From Chamaecyparis obtusa (Eukaryota > Streptophyta > Pinopsida > Cupressales > Cupressaceae): a stretch of DNA of 64,000 bases. Positions 51,713 through 62,376 of the stretch are shown here, one piece after another. The position numbers and the translations under genes were made by a program. The stretch's first letter is position 1; each line of letters opens with the position of its first letter. Where the stretch lies: NCBI GenBank assembly GCA_027943335.1, contig BSBK01000520.1, positions 981,001-1,045,000 of the forward strand. The letters run 5' to 3'. The notes under the pieces are model-generated. The model ran no database searches, was not told the DNA's origin, and was given only the letters and a program-made list of their open reading frames with translations.

Positions 51713-52210
51713 TGTAAGAATTTTCCTAAGGCAAATAATAGATGCCAAGATCTAGAAGCTCAAGAGATAGCAGAAGAGAGAGAAAATATGATATGATCAA
51801 ATGATCAAATAAAGATAATAGATTGAATGAATGAATGAATTACAAAGTAGGAGTGCCTAAATATATAGGCAATGCAATAAGACTACATGATAATGAGATG
51901 ATAAGATATCAACTAGACATGGTGGAATCACATGTCCACCAAAGGTGGATCATCCTCCATTGTACATGAAAGTATGTGAAGAATGTGCAACAATGAGAGG
52001 ATGATAATGTGATAAGAGCACTAAAAGTGGATCTCACACACAAAGAGGTATGAGAAGACAACTATGACCACCTAAAGTGGAGATTCTCCTTACCATGTGC
52101 TAAAAAGAAATGCAAACTCGGAGGTGTCTCAATGACAGCTAATATGCTAATGCATTATCCTAAGTAAACTTAAGTAAAGTGTAATTAGTAAATACTTAAT
52201 TACACCAACA
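51713..52210 (-). repeat. 5' LTR of the gag-only element
   Basis: LTR adjacent to the primer-binding site, so it carries the promoter for minus-strand transcription. It is followed by the ATATC duplication at 52211-52215. Confidence 0.93.
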
Positions 52211-52532
52211 ATATCAATAACCTAATAGCTCAAGTACTTATAATCAGTATGCCCGACAAACAAAGACTTAGTAGTAACAGCATAAGGTAGATATTTGTTG
52301 CTGATTTCATGTTTATCTATTACATATGCTATTTACTACAGAGAAATAGAATCATTCATGAATTTAGAAAGAAATAAGAAGATTTGCTAACTAATTCTGG
52401 GGAATAATATAAAACAGATTTCTATAACAAGGCCTCAGAATAATATAGACTAATGTAAAATAGATTTCCATAAAAAGACTTTATAATAATAAATTTTATA
52501 TCAGATGTGGATGTGGATGTGAAACTTGTATA

Positions 52533-52815
52533 ATTCATCATCATCTTTATTATTTTCTATAGAAAATACATCCAAAGCACCAGCAAAAGCACCATTTGGT
52601 CTATCTGGAAATCAAAATTCAGAACCAAAGCCTCGAGATTGTTCTAGTGTTTGTGAAAAGGCTTGATACTTCTGAATATCAGCATCACTGACACTTCTTT
52701 AGGTATATTTCATTGACTCCTCAAAATGAGCAGCCCTTATTTTAAATACCTCATCACTATCATCCTCATCCATTGCCTTGGGGTTCTCAATTCTTTTTCT
52801 TTCACGTTCAATATC
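52533..52815 (-). pseudogene. CDC48 (fragment): Captured CDC48 C-terminal exon in CACTA-B
   Basis: Same exon as 12013-12300: an acceptor ..TTTTACAG, then DIERERKR.., AMDEDDSDE, AAHFEESMKY-like and SVSDADIQKYQAF. The sequence differs from the A copy at several positions and has its own stops (for example TAA/TAG in the AAHF and KYAQR stretches). No ATPase part is near it in B. Confidence 0.85.
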
Positions 52816-53984
52816 CTGTAAAAGTGCAGAGGAAAGAGAACATGACAAATTATCTTTAGATGATGTTTGAGTTCCTACACCACCACTTTAATGTTGATAG
52901 TCATTGTGTTTCTTTATATTAGAGATTACTTATTGTGATCCTTTGTGCTTGTTTTCATGTATTCATGATGAAAATATAAACCTTGTTAACTTTCAAAACA
53001 TGAAAACATCAAACTTGTTCTTTGAGGGCTCAATGTCAAAGATGCCTTTTATGTTGTGTTTGATGAAATGCTTGTCATTTGTTGTTTAGTTTGCCTTATT
53101 TTGAAACATTGCATTTGTTTACTTCATGATATTGTAAAATACTATTTTGATCACAGGAGCTATGTATTGAAGTACCTTGCTATCCTATACTTTGGAATGC
53201 TTTAATACATTGATGACTATTTGGAAAATATTTGGTGGCACTAAAATACAAATAATTTGTGTCACTGTTTCTTTTCTCTATGATTGATTATAAATATCAT
53301 GGTGTTTTATGGAACTTTCATTAATTGTATCATAGTCATGCTCTACTATTGTACTTAACCTTTAACATATCTCCAATGATTACAATGACTTGCACATGCT
53401 TGTACATTATGGTTGTTCCATCTTCTTATTGTATTTATTCTATTAGGACTTCAAACTGAGTGACATCTCCATTTCACATGAGCATAGAATTCAAAATTGC
53501 CTCTATAGAAGAAATTGTTCATTAATAGTAGATAGATGAGTTTTGCCCTATGATCTCATGATAATGGCCATATTCAATAACTCTATAACATGGATGTTGT
53601 TCCTTTTAAGATATATGGTTGTTCCATTGTTCTAAAAACTACACTTTGTTGTCCTTTTGACATGACAAAATTATATGTCAGAAACTTTGAGGTTCTCTTA
53701 CCTTTTGTATGTCATGGCTTCACCTCTATGTAGCTAAATCTCACTCTGAAAATGATCTTCTTTGAGGAAACAATGAAAATCCTCTATGGGTTCGTACTTA
53801 TTGTGACTTCCCATGGCACACTATCATGGCTTGTACACTTTATTTTTCCAATTCTTTTAGATTGTCACTTTCTTTGAAAATTAATGCCATATGTTGCTTA
53901 CATTTGATTCAATCTGCATATTAATTACTATCTGTAGTTGTATTAGGAACTTTTTCCTTAAGCATGTGTGATGCAAACCTAGAT

Positions 53985-55155
53985 ATAGATGAGCATTAAT
54001 GCTCAATTTAATGATACATTCCCATATAAATGTGAACTCCTATTAATCTACAAACTCTCATGTTAAACAACTACAAAATAAAGTCAACATAGTTAGATAA
54101 TTTAATTTTAACTTTGGTTGTGTTAACAGAACTATGTTGACTTTATTTTGTAGTTGTTTAACATGAAAGTTTGTAGATTAATAGTTCACAGATACTAGTG
54201 TGCCATAGTTGCCCATCTATAACTAGTGAGATGCACATAACTCATGTACCTCATGCTAGTGTTCTTGGATACCTTGTATACACTATTTTCATTAGACTAG
54301 ACATTATCCAAATAGTGAGTATTTATATAAAGTGCTATAACACACAGACAATCCTCCTTTTACACCAATTAATAATAGTGACAACCCTCACAGGTAGTTT
54401 GATAATGTCTAGTCTAATCCAAGCACACTATCATGAGGTACATGAGTTATTTTCATGTCACTATATATATATGGGCATTAATGCTCAATTGAATGATACG
54501 TTCCCATAAAAATGTGAACTCCTATTAATCTACAAACTCTAATGTTAAACAACTACAAAATAAAGTCAACATAGTTCCTTTAACACAACCAAAGTTAAAA
54601 TTAAATTATTCAAAAAAGGGTTTGTGTTTTGAGTTAATTGGTTTATGTAACTAAATGACAATAACCATTGTAAGGACCCATTGTTAGACCATTCCAGATG
54701 ATCCCAATCTAACTTGATCAACTAGATTAGAGTGTCTTTGTGATAGTCGATAGTGTTGGAGTAGAGTGTTTAAAGTTAGTTAGAAGATTTAGTTTGAAGA
54801 CAATGAATTTTATGCAAAATGGCCTTGACCCAAATCCAATAATCAATTGAAGGGAGGAACATAATTGCAGGCTTAAAACTAGAGAAAGATTGTGATCCTG
54901 AAGAGAATCAAGAATCAAGAACACAGTAGCATGAGGTACATGAGTTATGTTCATCTCACTAGATATAGATGGGCATTAATGCTCAATTGAATGATACGTT
55001 CCCATAAAATGTGAACTCCTATTAATCTACAAACTCTCATGTTAAACAACTACAAAATAAAGTCAACATAGTTCCTTTAACACAACCAAAGTTAAAATTA
55101 AATTATTTGAAAAAGGGTTTGTGTTTTGAGTTAATTGGTTTATGTAAATCTATTT
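53985..55155 (+). repeat. Hairpins and direct repeats matching 13523-15000
   Basis: The same foldbacks as in CACTA-A: arms with ATCTACAAACTCTCATGTTA (about 54040-54185) and CTCATGCTAGTGTTCTTGGA (about 54235-54445), plus direct copies of the GCATTAATGCTCAATT unit near 53994, 54475 and 54974. Confidence 0.72.
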
Positions 55156-55487
55156 TGTGTTACACCCCTATGGATCAATGGCAAGGTTTTAGTCTCTATA
55201 ACCTATGTGGATAGTTCTTGTTTATATCCCTATTTCATATTCAATTTTGAAAGTATTGAAAGTATTGAAGTTGACTAATTCTAACTCAGGTATAGTTAAA
55301 TTGTCCTTGCTGCCCTAGAATGACATCTTTGTTCAAACCATTGATTGCAAACATTTTTTAAGTAATTGAATCTACAATAGAACAATAGTGGTGAATGCAT
55401 GATTATTATAACCATATGATTATATGTTATAATATTTATGTAATAAATGTAGTAACGATGGTGTAGTACATTATTGATATAGGCTCG

Positions 55488-55882
55488 ATGGCTCTTGTCA
55501 ATGTGTCAAACTATCAATGTGGTGGTGGGCAGTGTGTGTTGAAGACTTCACAAACACAGATCAACCCTGGATGACAATTTTGGTGCTGCTCAAATAGAAA
55601 AAGGTTGCTAATGTGTATACATTTAATGTTTCTAATGTAAATACTATTCATTATATTATAAGAACTAATGTAGATTGGGCATCACAAGGAAATAATGGTT
55701 GCAGATACTTTGGTTGGGTCGATGACAACTCATTTGCATCTATCCAGCCATCTCCACTTATCCATGATGAAGGATTTGAGTAAAAAACGTGTCAGGCTAG
55801 GGAAAATTCTGAAATTATATTTTTACGATGCCTTCTCTATATTGTAATCGCATATCTTTGTTGTGACCATATGCGGAGATGA
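55488..55882 (+). pseudogene. GRF zinc-finger gene of CACTA-B
   Basis: It corresponds to 15328-15723. Exon 1 (55488-55603) has lost one A in the NRKK codons. The exon 2 acceptor is changed from CAGG to CAAG, a one-base shift, so the spliced frame is broken. A TAA at the CKRC position adds a stop. The finger's outline (CQCGGGQC, GNNGC.YF.WVD) is still readable. This copy is clearly dead. Confidence 0.72.
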
Positions 55883-56589
55883 ACTCAAGAATTAGTTAGT
55901 TTAGTATTTTCATATTGTAACTAATATTTTAATATGGATATGACGTAACTTCTCTTTGCCTCAAGTGCACATATATATGGTTTACATATTTTTTTAGAAT
56001 AATTCTTCATGTTAATGGCTCAAGTGAGCCCCAATCTTCTATCAATCACATGATTTAATCTATAGTGTTTTCTTGGTTATTCCATTTATTCCTTGAGCTT
56101 TGAAGGCCATTTGGTAATTTCAACTACACCTAAGGATCAATCAGTAGTTGTGGAAAATAGGATTCATGTTGCAATGCCCAAGCTACGAGATGGGAAAAGA
56201 GAGGCAAGAAGAGTGGAAAGAAGATGATATTCTTGAGATCATGGATCATTTTCAAGCTTCAATGATTCTTTATAGCATGCAATGTCCATAGATTTGTATG
56301 CAATGTTGATTTAGGCGTGAGGTAAACTACATGTGTCATGTAAACAACATGGTTGAATGTAATCTCTTTTGCACATTTTTGAGAGTTTTCCCACCAGTAC
56401 AATTGTAAATGACACATTGAACGTAATCTACAAACACTGTGTGGTATGAAGTCTCACTGAAGTTTGAAATACAAGAGCAGGTGACAAGAGCACATGACAT
56501 GGATTCCCCACATGATAGAGGCCACGGGGATACTCCTCCCACCCATTAGTGATCTTTATATCTATATCATGTAACATATTTCAAAGTTT

Positions 56590-57360
56590 TCATAGGTTGT
56601 AGGACACATCAAAGGCAACAAAGGGAAAAATGCAAAAGATTTCACAATAGCTGACAAACATAATTGTAGGCATCATCGTCACAATTTTTTGGAGATAATG
56701 TAATTGATTTGTATACCTAGATGATGGAGAGCAACTTCCACTCCTCCTATTCCAATTTGACACTACAGGATCCAAAGACCATAGATAAGGAATAAATTTA
56801 GAGAGCAGAGGAGGGCCATAATGACCAAAATAATACAGGAAAAACCTCAAGTTAAATGAGGCAACTGCAAAAATTTTAATACATTTTTATTATTAAATAA
56901 TGAAATTTGCATATTATAGTGTTCTAAGCCCCATCTATGCAAATTTCATTATTTAATAATAAAATTCTATTAAAATGTTTGCAGTTGCCTAATTTTACTT
57001 GAGGTAAATCCTATATTTATTTTTTTGTTATGGCCCTCCTCTGCTCTCTAAATTTATTCCTTATCTATGGTCTTGGGATCCCGCAGTGTCAACTTGGAAC
57101 CAAAGGAGCAGAAGTTGCTCTTCATCATCTGGGTATACCACTCAATTACGTTGTCTCAAAAAAAATGTGAACATGATGCATACAATTATGTTTGTCAACT
57201 GTTGTGTCCCAGGACCCCTTATGACCCTTTATGACCATTTACAACCTCTAAGAATACATCTTAGAGGTCTTAAAATGTCGTAAAGGGTCATAAGAGCTCC
57301 TTGGAGGGGCTAGATGAGCTTCCACCTTGACGTGGTTGGCCCTGTTAAGTAGAGAATGTT
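56590..57360 (+). repeat. Foldback and palindrome of CACTA-B matching 16440-17190
   Basis: Arms of about 240 bp with ACAAACATAATTGTAGGCAT on the left and GCATACAATTATGTTTGT on the right, then the CTTATGACCCTTTATGACC palindrome and the GAGCTTCCACCTTGACGTGG repeat. Confidence 0.78.
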
Positions 57361-57659
57361 AATTAAAATAGTCTTGAAACAAAGAGAAGCTCAATAATTT
57401 AAGGTCTTAGTCCACAGAAAAAATAAATTAGACTTACTAAGCCTCTTATTGTAGTTTGTAATAAGACTGATTTGCAACCACTAGAGACTACTCTACAAGC
57501 TTGAAGAAGTGGTATATTTTGGCAAATAAAGAGTGGAAAGAAGATGATATTCCTGAGATCATGGATGGACCCAATGTTGTAGAATTTATTGATCCAGATA
57601 TCTAGCAGAGGCTTGAAGCACTGGAGAGGGAAGAAGGGCTTAGGATGACAACTAAGGGT

Positions 57660-58080
57660 GACAAGGATTTCACAATATCTGACAAACATAATTGTAGGCA
57701 TCATGGTCACATTTTTTTGGAGACAACATAATTGAGTTGTATACCCAAATGGAGTGCAAATTATGCACCTCCGATTCCAAGTTGACACTGCGAGATGGAG
57801 AACAACTTGGAACTAGAGGTGCAAAAGTTTCTCTCCATCATCTGGGTATACCACTCAATTATGTTGTCTCCAAAAAAATGTGACCATGATGCCTACAATT
57901 ATGTTTCTCAACTGTTGTGTCCCAAGGCCCCTTATGACCCTTTATCACCATTTACGATCCCTAAGAATACATCTTAGAGGTCTTAAAATGTCATAAAGGG
58001 TCATAAGAGGCTCCTAGGAGGGGCCACATAAGCTTCCACCTTCACATGGTTGGCCTTGTTAAGTAGAGAATGTTAAACTA
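57660..58080 (+). repeat. Second foldback of CACTA-B matching 17470-17900
   Basis: Inverted arms around 57785 (AACTTGG / CCAAGTT centre), with CAACATAATTGAGTTGTATA and CTCAATTATGTTGTC, followed by the CTTCCACCTTCACATGG repeat. Confidence 0.76.
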
Positions 58081-58122
58081 TTCTCAAAAGAAAGAGAAGC
58101 TCAATAATTTAAGGTCTTAGTA

Positions 58123-58268
58123 CAAGCACTAGAATTGAGTTTTTTGGCATGGGATGGGAAATTTTTGTATATCAACATGCTATAGAGTTTGGTAAAAAAA
58201 CTCTATCGCATGTTGATATACAAAAATTTCCCACCGGTGTGGAAAAACTCAATTCTAGTGCTTGTACT
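58123..58268 (+). repeat. Near-perfect hairpin of CACTA-B matching 17954-18098
   Basis: Arms of about 65 bases, with few mismatches, around a loop near 58195. Changes between the A and B copies are limited. Confidence 0.82.
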
Positions 58269-58373
58269 ACATGACTGGTGCCAAAACATGGCTCTCCCAA
58301 TCACTGACTATGACCCACTAGCAACAAGAAACAAAATGAGTGTGGACACCTGAAGATAAATATCAGATAGGGG

Positions 58374-58870
58374 AAAAGCACCTACAACAACAAAGGAAAT
58401 AGTTGTAGATACAGATGAGGATATTCCAAATCCCTAATATAATAAATATGGTGAAGAAAAAGAGTAATGCAGAAATTATTACTATTTTGAAAGATGCAAA
58501 TCAAACTGAGGAGATGCTGAAGAGGACATATGAATTGATGACATGAGCACATCATTTTGATGTAAGTAGTAATGAATCTTTAGTTATAACAAAAGTTCAA
58601 TAAAGGTTTATATTTTATACTCTTTTATGTTATGAACTAAATTATGTATTTGTTCTTGTTACAGGATTTTTTGCTTGCTCAATTACCTAGTCATGGACAT
58701 CATGGTGAGGCCAGTAGTAGCATCATGCAAAATAGTAATAATTTTTGCATTGACTCTTTTTAGTTTTTTCTTCACCGTATTTATTATATTAGGGATTTCT
58801 AGGATATCATCATCTGTAGCTACAACTATTGCCTTTATTGTTGCAGGTGATTTTCCCCTATCTTGAACAA
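58374..58870 (+). repeat. Third foldback of CACTA-B matching 18190-18700
   Basis: The left arm with AATCCCTAATATAATAAATA pairs with TATTTATTATATTAGGGATT near 58780. The minus-strand frame at 58683-58904 (with IPNIINTVKKKLKRVNAKII) is the best preserved reading of the unknown protein segment. Confidence 0.7.
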
Positions 58871-59567
58871 CAAATTGTGACAAAAATATCATTAAAACTA
58901 TCATAATAACTCCATGAACATTGTTTTAAGTAATTATCTATGAATGTTGTGTATTAATATTGAATTATATATTTCATGTTAATGAATATTGTTATGTTTT
59001 AATGGGGAATTTTGATTGATGTTAGGGGGAGGGGGGGTGAGGCCAGATGAGCTTCCACCTTCGTGTGGTTGGCCTTGTTAACTAGAGAATATTAAAGTAT
59101 TCTCAAAACCAAGTGAAGCTCAAACTAACATACCTTCATTATTTAATCAATTTCATTCATTCTAGGTCTTTGCTAATAAGTGCATTTTGAATGTGTCATT
59201 GTCAGGCAACTATCAAATAAAAAACTAGAAGGGCCAATAGTCAACTTCTCATTGTCATTGTCTGGCATGATTTAGCTTCATTTTGTGTAAGTATTCTCAT
59301 GTTGAATGTGTCAACCTATTTTGGCCTAATGTGTATTATTTCATTGGTTTGTGTTTTTCAGTAGGTAAAGTGTTAAATCAGTTCCTATCTTCTATTCTTA
59401 ATTCATTCAAACTACAGGAGGGCCTGATAGATATACTCAACATAGAATTGACTGCTAGTTTGGGCAATTGAACACACTGAGTCTTTGGCTTGAGAGAAAG
59501 AGTTGGGTAATGTTGTTTCTGGAGACCTGTGCAATTTTCCTCAGTGGCCTCTTATTTTTTTAACAAG

Positions 59568-59571
<4 letters not shown>

Positions 59572-59658
<87 letters not shown>
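59572..59658. repeat. TA microsatellite at the junction with the LTR element
   Basis: About 43 TA units lie between CACTA-B and the LTR at 59659. CACTA-A has only TTTTTATATATATG at this place (about 38065), so the tract expanded around or after the LTR insertion. Confidence 0.93.
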
Positions 59659-59663
<5 letters not shown>

Positions 59664-59704
59664 GCATTAAGCAGAATTGCCACTAGTGACAACACTTATT
59701 TGCA

Positions 59705-59960
59705 TTCTGAGTGCAAACCGAGTAGAACAGTGCAAACCGAGCAAACTGAGCAGACAGTACAAACCGAGCAAACCGAGCAGACAGTGCAAACTGAGCAGGA
59801 CAGTATAAACCGAGTAACATTGTGTCTACCGAGTCACCAGTATTTACCGAGTTCAAAACCTACCGAGTGGTTAGTATGAACCCTGCCTTCACTTCTACCG
59901 AGTGCATGACGATGTCGAGTAATGCAGTGGACGCCGAGTATCAGAAAGTCACCGAGTTAG
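59705..59960 (+). repeat. Array of ACCGAG-type words in the LTR
   Basis: About a dozen ACCGAG(T/C) words or one-base variants occur in 250 bases upstream of the TATA box, partly in a regular 20-40-base pattern (GTGCAAACCGAGCA..). The core resembles ACCGAC/ACCGAG drought-response elements, and the position fits an enhancer. More copies appear at 62070-62185, outside the LTR. Confidence 0.6.
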
Positions 59961-60057
59961 TTTGCAGGAACCATGTAACCATACTTGGGCCGACTTAGTG
60001 GCACTTATGTTTATTTGTCAAGCCGACTTTGTAATTGTAATTAATTGTTTAGACTTG

Positions 60058-60065
60058 TATATAAA
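60058..60065 (+). promoter_or_regulatory. TATA box of the LTR
   Basis: TATATAAA about 350-400 bases downstream of the LTR start. Transcription would start around 60090. Confidence 0.6.
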
Positions 60066-60699
60066 CAATGTTGTAAAGATGTCAAGATGTAATTATATGA
60101 GTATGTATGTAAATAAAAAGAAAAGGAAGAGATAAGCGAATTACATAGGGCTTCAGCAGTATAAGGAATAGCAAAGACAAATTCATCATAGAAGGTGATC
60201 AGTACATTCAGCGAATCTCAATCAGCAATCCAGTTGTAAAGCAAGAGATCTACTGTTTCATCCTAACAGGTGAATCAGTACTAAAATCCTTTAACCGGGT
60301 AGACTTAACAGTCTTTTGTAAAATCTCTTTACCGAGTGCATACTTCATTGTATGTTTGTAAATCCTTTAACAGGGTGGATTTGGCAATCCTTATTTCTCC
60401 TTACAGGGCAGATCATTAGAAGTGATCAAATTGTAAGCCTTAACCGGCCAACTTTATTCTGCAGTATTAAAGCTTTGTGGGTTTCATCCCCACCCCAGTT
60501 TTACTTTCTTTTTGGAAGGTTTCTGGGTAACCAAATCTATGTGTCATTATTGTGAATATTTTTAAGTTTCATGCTTTCTGTATGCAAAGGTTAAAGTAAA
60601 TTACATGTTAATACATCTGTAATTGAAAGAAAATTTGGAGTTACTGATTCACCCCTCCCCTCTCAGTAACTCAGTTAATTCCTGAATATTTCCAACAAT

Positions 60700-60711
60700 T
60701 GGTATCAGAGC
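60700..60711 (+). other. Primer-binding site TGGTATCAGAGC
   Basis: Exact complement type of plant initiator-Met tRNA, two bases after the LTR end. Confidence 0.93.
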
Positions 60712-60763
60712 ATTGTTGGTTCTCAAGATAAAACTTAACTAGCTTGAGCAAAGATCCAGGACA

Positions 60764-61624
60764 ATGGAGGTATTCAAACTGAACAAGGTGATTGAAAATG
60801 AAAAGCTAGATCTGGAAATGGCCATAGCTAAACTCAAGGAAGCAAAAGAACATCTTTCCCAATCCCTAAGAAGAAGGAAGGAACTTGCAAATCAAATGAA
60901 TGATCAGAATTACATTGAAGAAAAGGTTGAAGATCTTTTTCCCTCAAATAGCTCAGATGAAGCAAACAATGCTGTCAAAGAACTCCTAGAAAAGAATGGG
61001 TCTCTGCAGGAAGAAGTGAGAAAATTAAAAAGAGAACAAGAACTACACTCTACAAGATTTTGTGAGATCTTAGAACAAAGAAACAAGTTGAAAGATGAAT
61101 TAGATGGAAGGAACATTGAAGTCCAAAATAAAACCCTTCAGCTAGAAAACCTAATTGATCAGATCTCTCATACAAATGAGGAAATTCTGAATCTAAGATC
61201 AGAAATAGAAAGCACAAGAGAAGAACTAAGATCTGAAAAGGAAATCAATCTAAGATTGGTGGATGACCTAAACGCTGAAAAACAAATCAATGAAAGAATG
61301 CTGAAAAGTCAAGAAGACTTGAATCAGCTGTATGAGCAAAATCTTCATAGGCAAAAAGGAAAAGCAGGACTTGGATACAAAGGAGAAGGTGAATCTTCTA
61401 AGCAAGGTACTCAAAGGAATCAGAAACCTACTTGTAATCACTGTGGTAAAATAGGACATACTTCAAATAAATGTTGGAGCAATAAAAAGGCAGAATTCAA
61501 TGGAAAATGCTACTACTGCAATCAACCTGGTCACAAAGCAAATGAATGCAGGGAAAAACCAAGATTCAGAGGTAATTTTCACAAATGCAACAAACAAGGT
61601 CACAAGGCATCCGAGTGCAGATAA
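60764..61624 (+). CDS. Coiled-coil and zinc-knuckle protein of the LTR element
   Basis: 286 residues start 52 bases after the primer site. Residues 1-200 are charged and heptad-rich (KLKEAKEHLSQSLRRRKELA; VKELLEKNGSLQEEVRKLKR; LRSEIESTREELRSEK), predicting a long coiled coil. Then come CCHC zinc knuckles: CNHCGKIGHTSNKC, CYYCNQPGHKANEC, and a third (HKCNKQGHKASEC) with its first Cys changed to Phe. It ends at a TAA just after the third knuckle. A canonical gag capsid helix set is not visible. The role is probably RNA binding and particle assembly. A second knuckle frame continues 27 bases later, so the original protein may have been longer. Confidence 0.75.
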   Translation: MEVFKLNKVIENEKLDLEMAIAKLKEAKEHLSQSLRRRKELANQMNDQNYIEEKVEDLFPSNSSDEANNAVKELLEKNGSLQEEVRKLKREQELHSTRFCEILEQRNKLKDELDGRNIEVQNKTLQLENLIDQISHTNEEILNLRSEIESTREELRSEKEINLRLVDDLNAEKQINERMLKSQEDLNQLYEQNLHRQKGKAGLGYKGEGESSKQGTQRNQKPTCNHCGKIGHTSNKCWSNKKAEFNGKCYYCNQPGHKANECREKPRFRGNFHKCNKQGHKASECR

Positions 61625-61651
61625 AAAATATTCAATCTAGCAAAACAAATT

Positions 61652-61957
61652 ATGAAAGCAATGTTTGGATGGGACTACAACACTTGGTGTAGATGTCATT
61701 ACTATGGAGAATATGGACACATTGGCATGAATTGCATAAAACATCATCTAAGGAAAAGAGATACTACCGTAAGATGCTTCAAATGCACTAAACTCGGTCA
61801 CATAGCCAGAAACTGCATGAATGCTAGTGAAGTTGAAGATGGAAAGAAGAATGAAGCAACTAAGGTCAGGAAACAGGTGAGACAAAAATGGATTCCTAAA
61901 TCTACCGAGCAAACCAGTCCAAGTAATGGAATGGGTGGCTCTACCGACTCAAACTAA
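61652..61957 (+). pseudogene. Continuation of the zinc-knuckle protein
   Basis: 101 residues with CHYYGEYGHIGMNC (second Cys now Tyr) and CFKCTKLGHIARNC, then a basic KVRKQVRQKWIPK tail and a Ser/Thr-rich end. It is separated from the previous frame by a stop and short spacer, so it is best read as the 3' part of the same ancestral gene with five knuckles. It is unlikely to be translated alone. Confidence 0.6.
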
Positions 61958-62376
61958 ATTTCCAAGAAAGCACTGGAACTGTATTCTCATAGACCAATCT
62001 CAAGTAGTTCCAGAACTGAATTAAAAGAAAGATCTAAATCAGCATGCAAGATGTAGTAAGATCACAGGAAGGTCGGTATCAGTCTTTACCGAGCAAGGTC
62101 GGTACCAGTCTTTACCGAGTGAGGTCGGAGCAATATGAATTCTTGAGTTTACCGAGTTGTGAAGTCTTCACCGAGAAATTAATTCTTAGTGGGTGACAGT
62201 CTGTCAGAATTCATACCCTAATTTGTACTGAGCATTAATGATAGAGTTGTAAACAAAAGGCAAGAAATCGAACTCATTTCTTCACCGCAAACCTTTAGCA
62301 CTTGGAGAGCAGAAAATTTCAAGAGCAATCCAGCGACTCAAATACCTTTTGCGAAAATAATTTTCTGTGAGCTACC
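61958..62376 (+). other. Spacer between the element's frames
   Basis: It contains a repeated GGTCGGTA(T/C)CAGTCTTTACCGAG phrase (about 62070 and 62098) and further ACCGAG words. There is no coding region. A second promoter or an intron border is possible but not shown. Confidence 0.5.

Larger units (their letters stand above)
48831..52210 (-). mobile_element. 3.4-kb gag-only LTR retrotransposon (TR-GAG type)
   Basis: Two LTRs of about 497 bp (48831-49327 and 51713-52210) begin TGTAAG and end CCAACA on the plus strand. The element lies on the minus strand: the primer-binding site TGGTATCAAAGC (complement of 51701-51712, initiator-Met type) touches the LTR at 51713, and the polypurine tract CTTAAGGGGGGG touches the other at 49327. 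ATATC is duplicated at 48826-48830 and 52211-52215. The interior holds a gag-like frame and no pol. The LTRs differ at few positions, so the insertion is fairly young. It sits inside CACTA-B; CACTA-A keeps the empty site. Confidence 0.94.
59659..60697 (+). repeat. 5' LTR, 1039 bp
   Basis: It runs from TGTTGGCATTAAGC to TTTCCAACA (six-base inverted ends). It contains a TATA box (TATATAAA, 60058-60065) and a poly(A)-type AATAAA (60112-60117). It shares the CCCCTC..GTAACTCAG end region with the solo LTR at 27701-29009. Confidence 0.9.

Noticed and set aside
59529..59879. 116-residue frame with Ile-Tyr and Glu-Gln-Thr repeats
   Set aside because: It runs through the TA microsatellite and the ACCGAG-word array of the LTR; no coding support.
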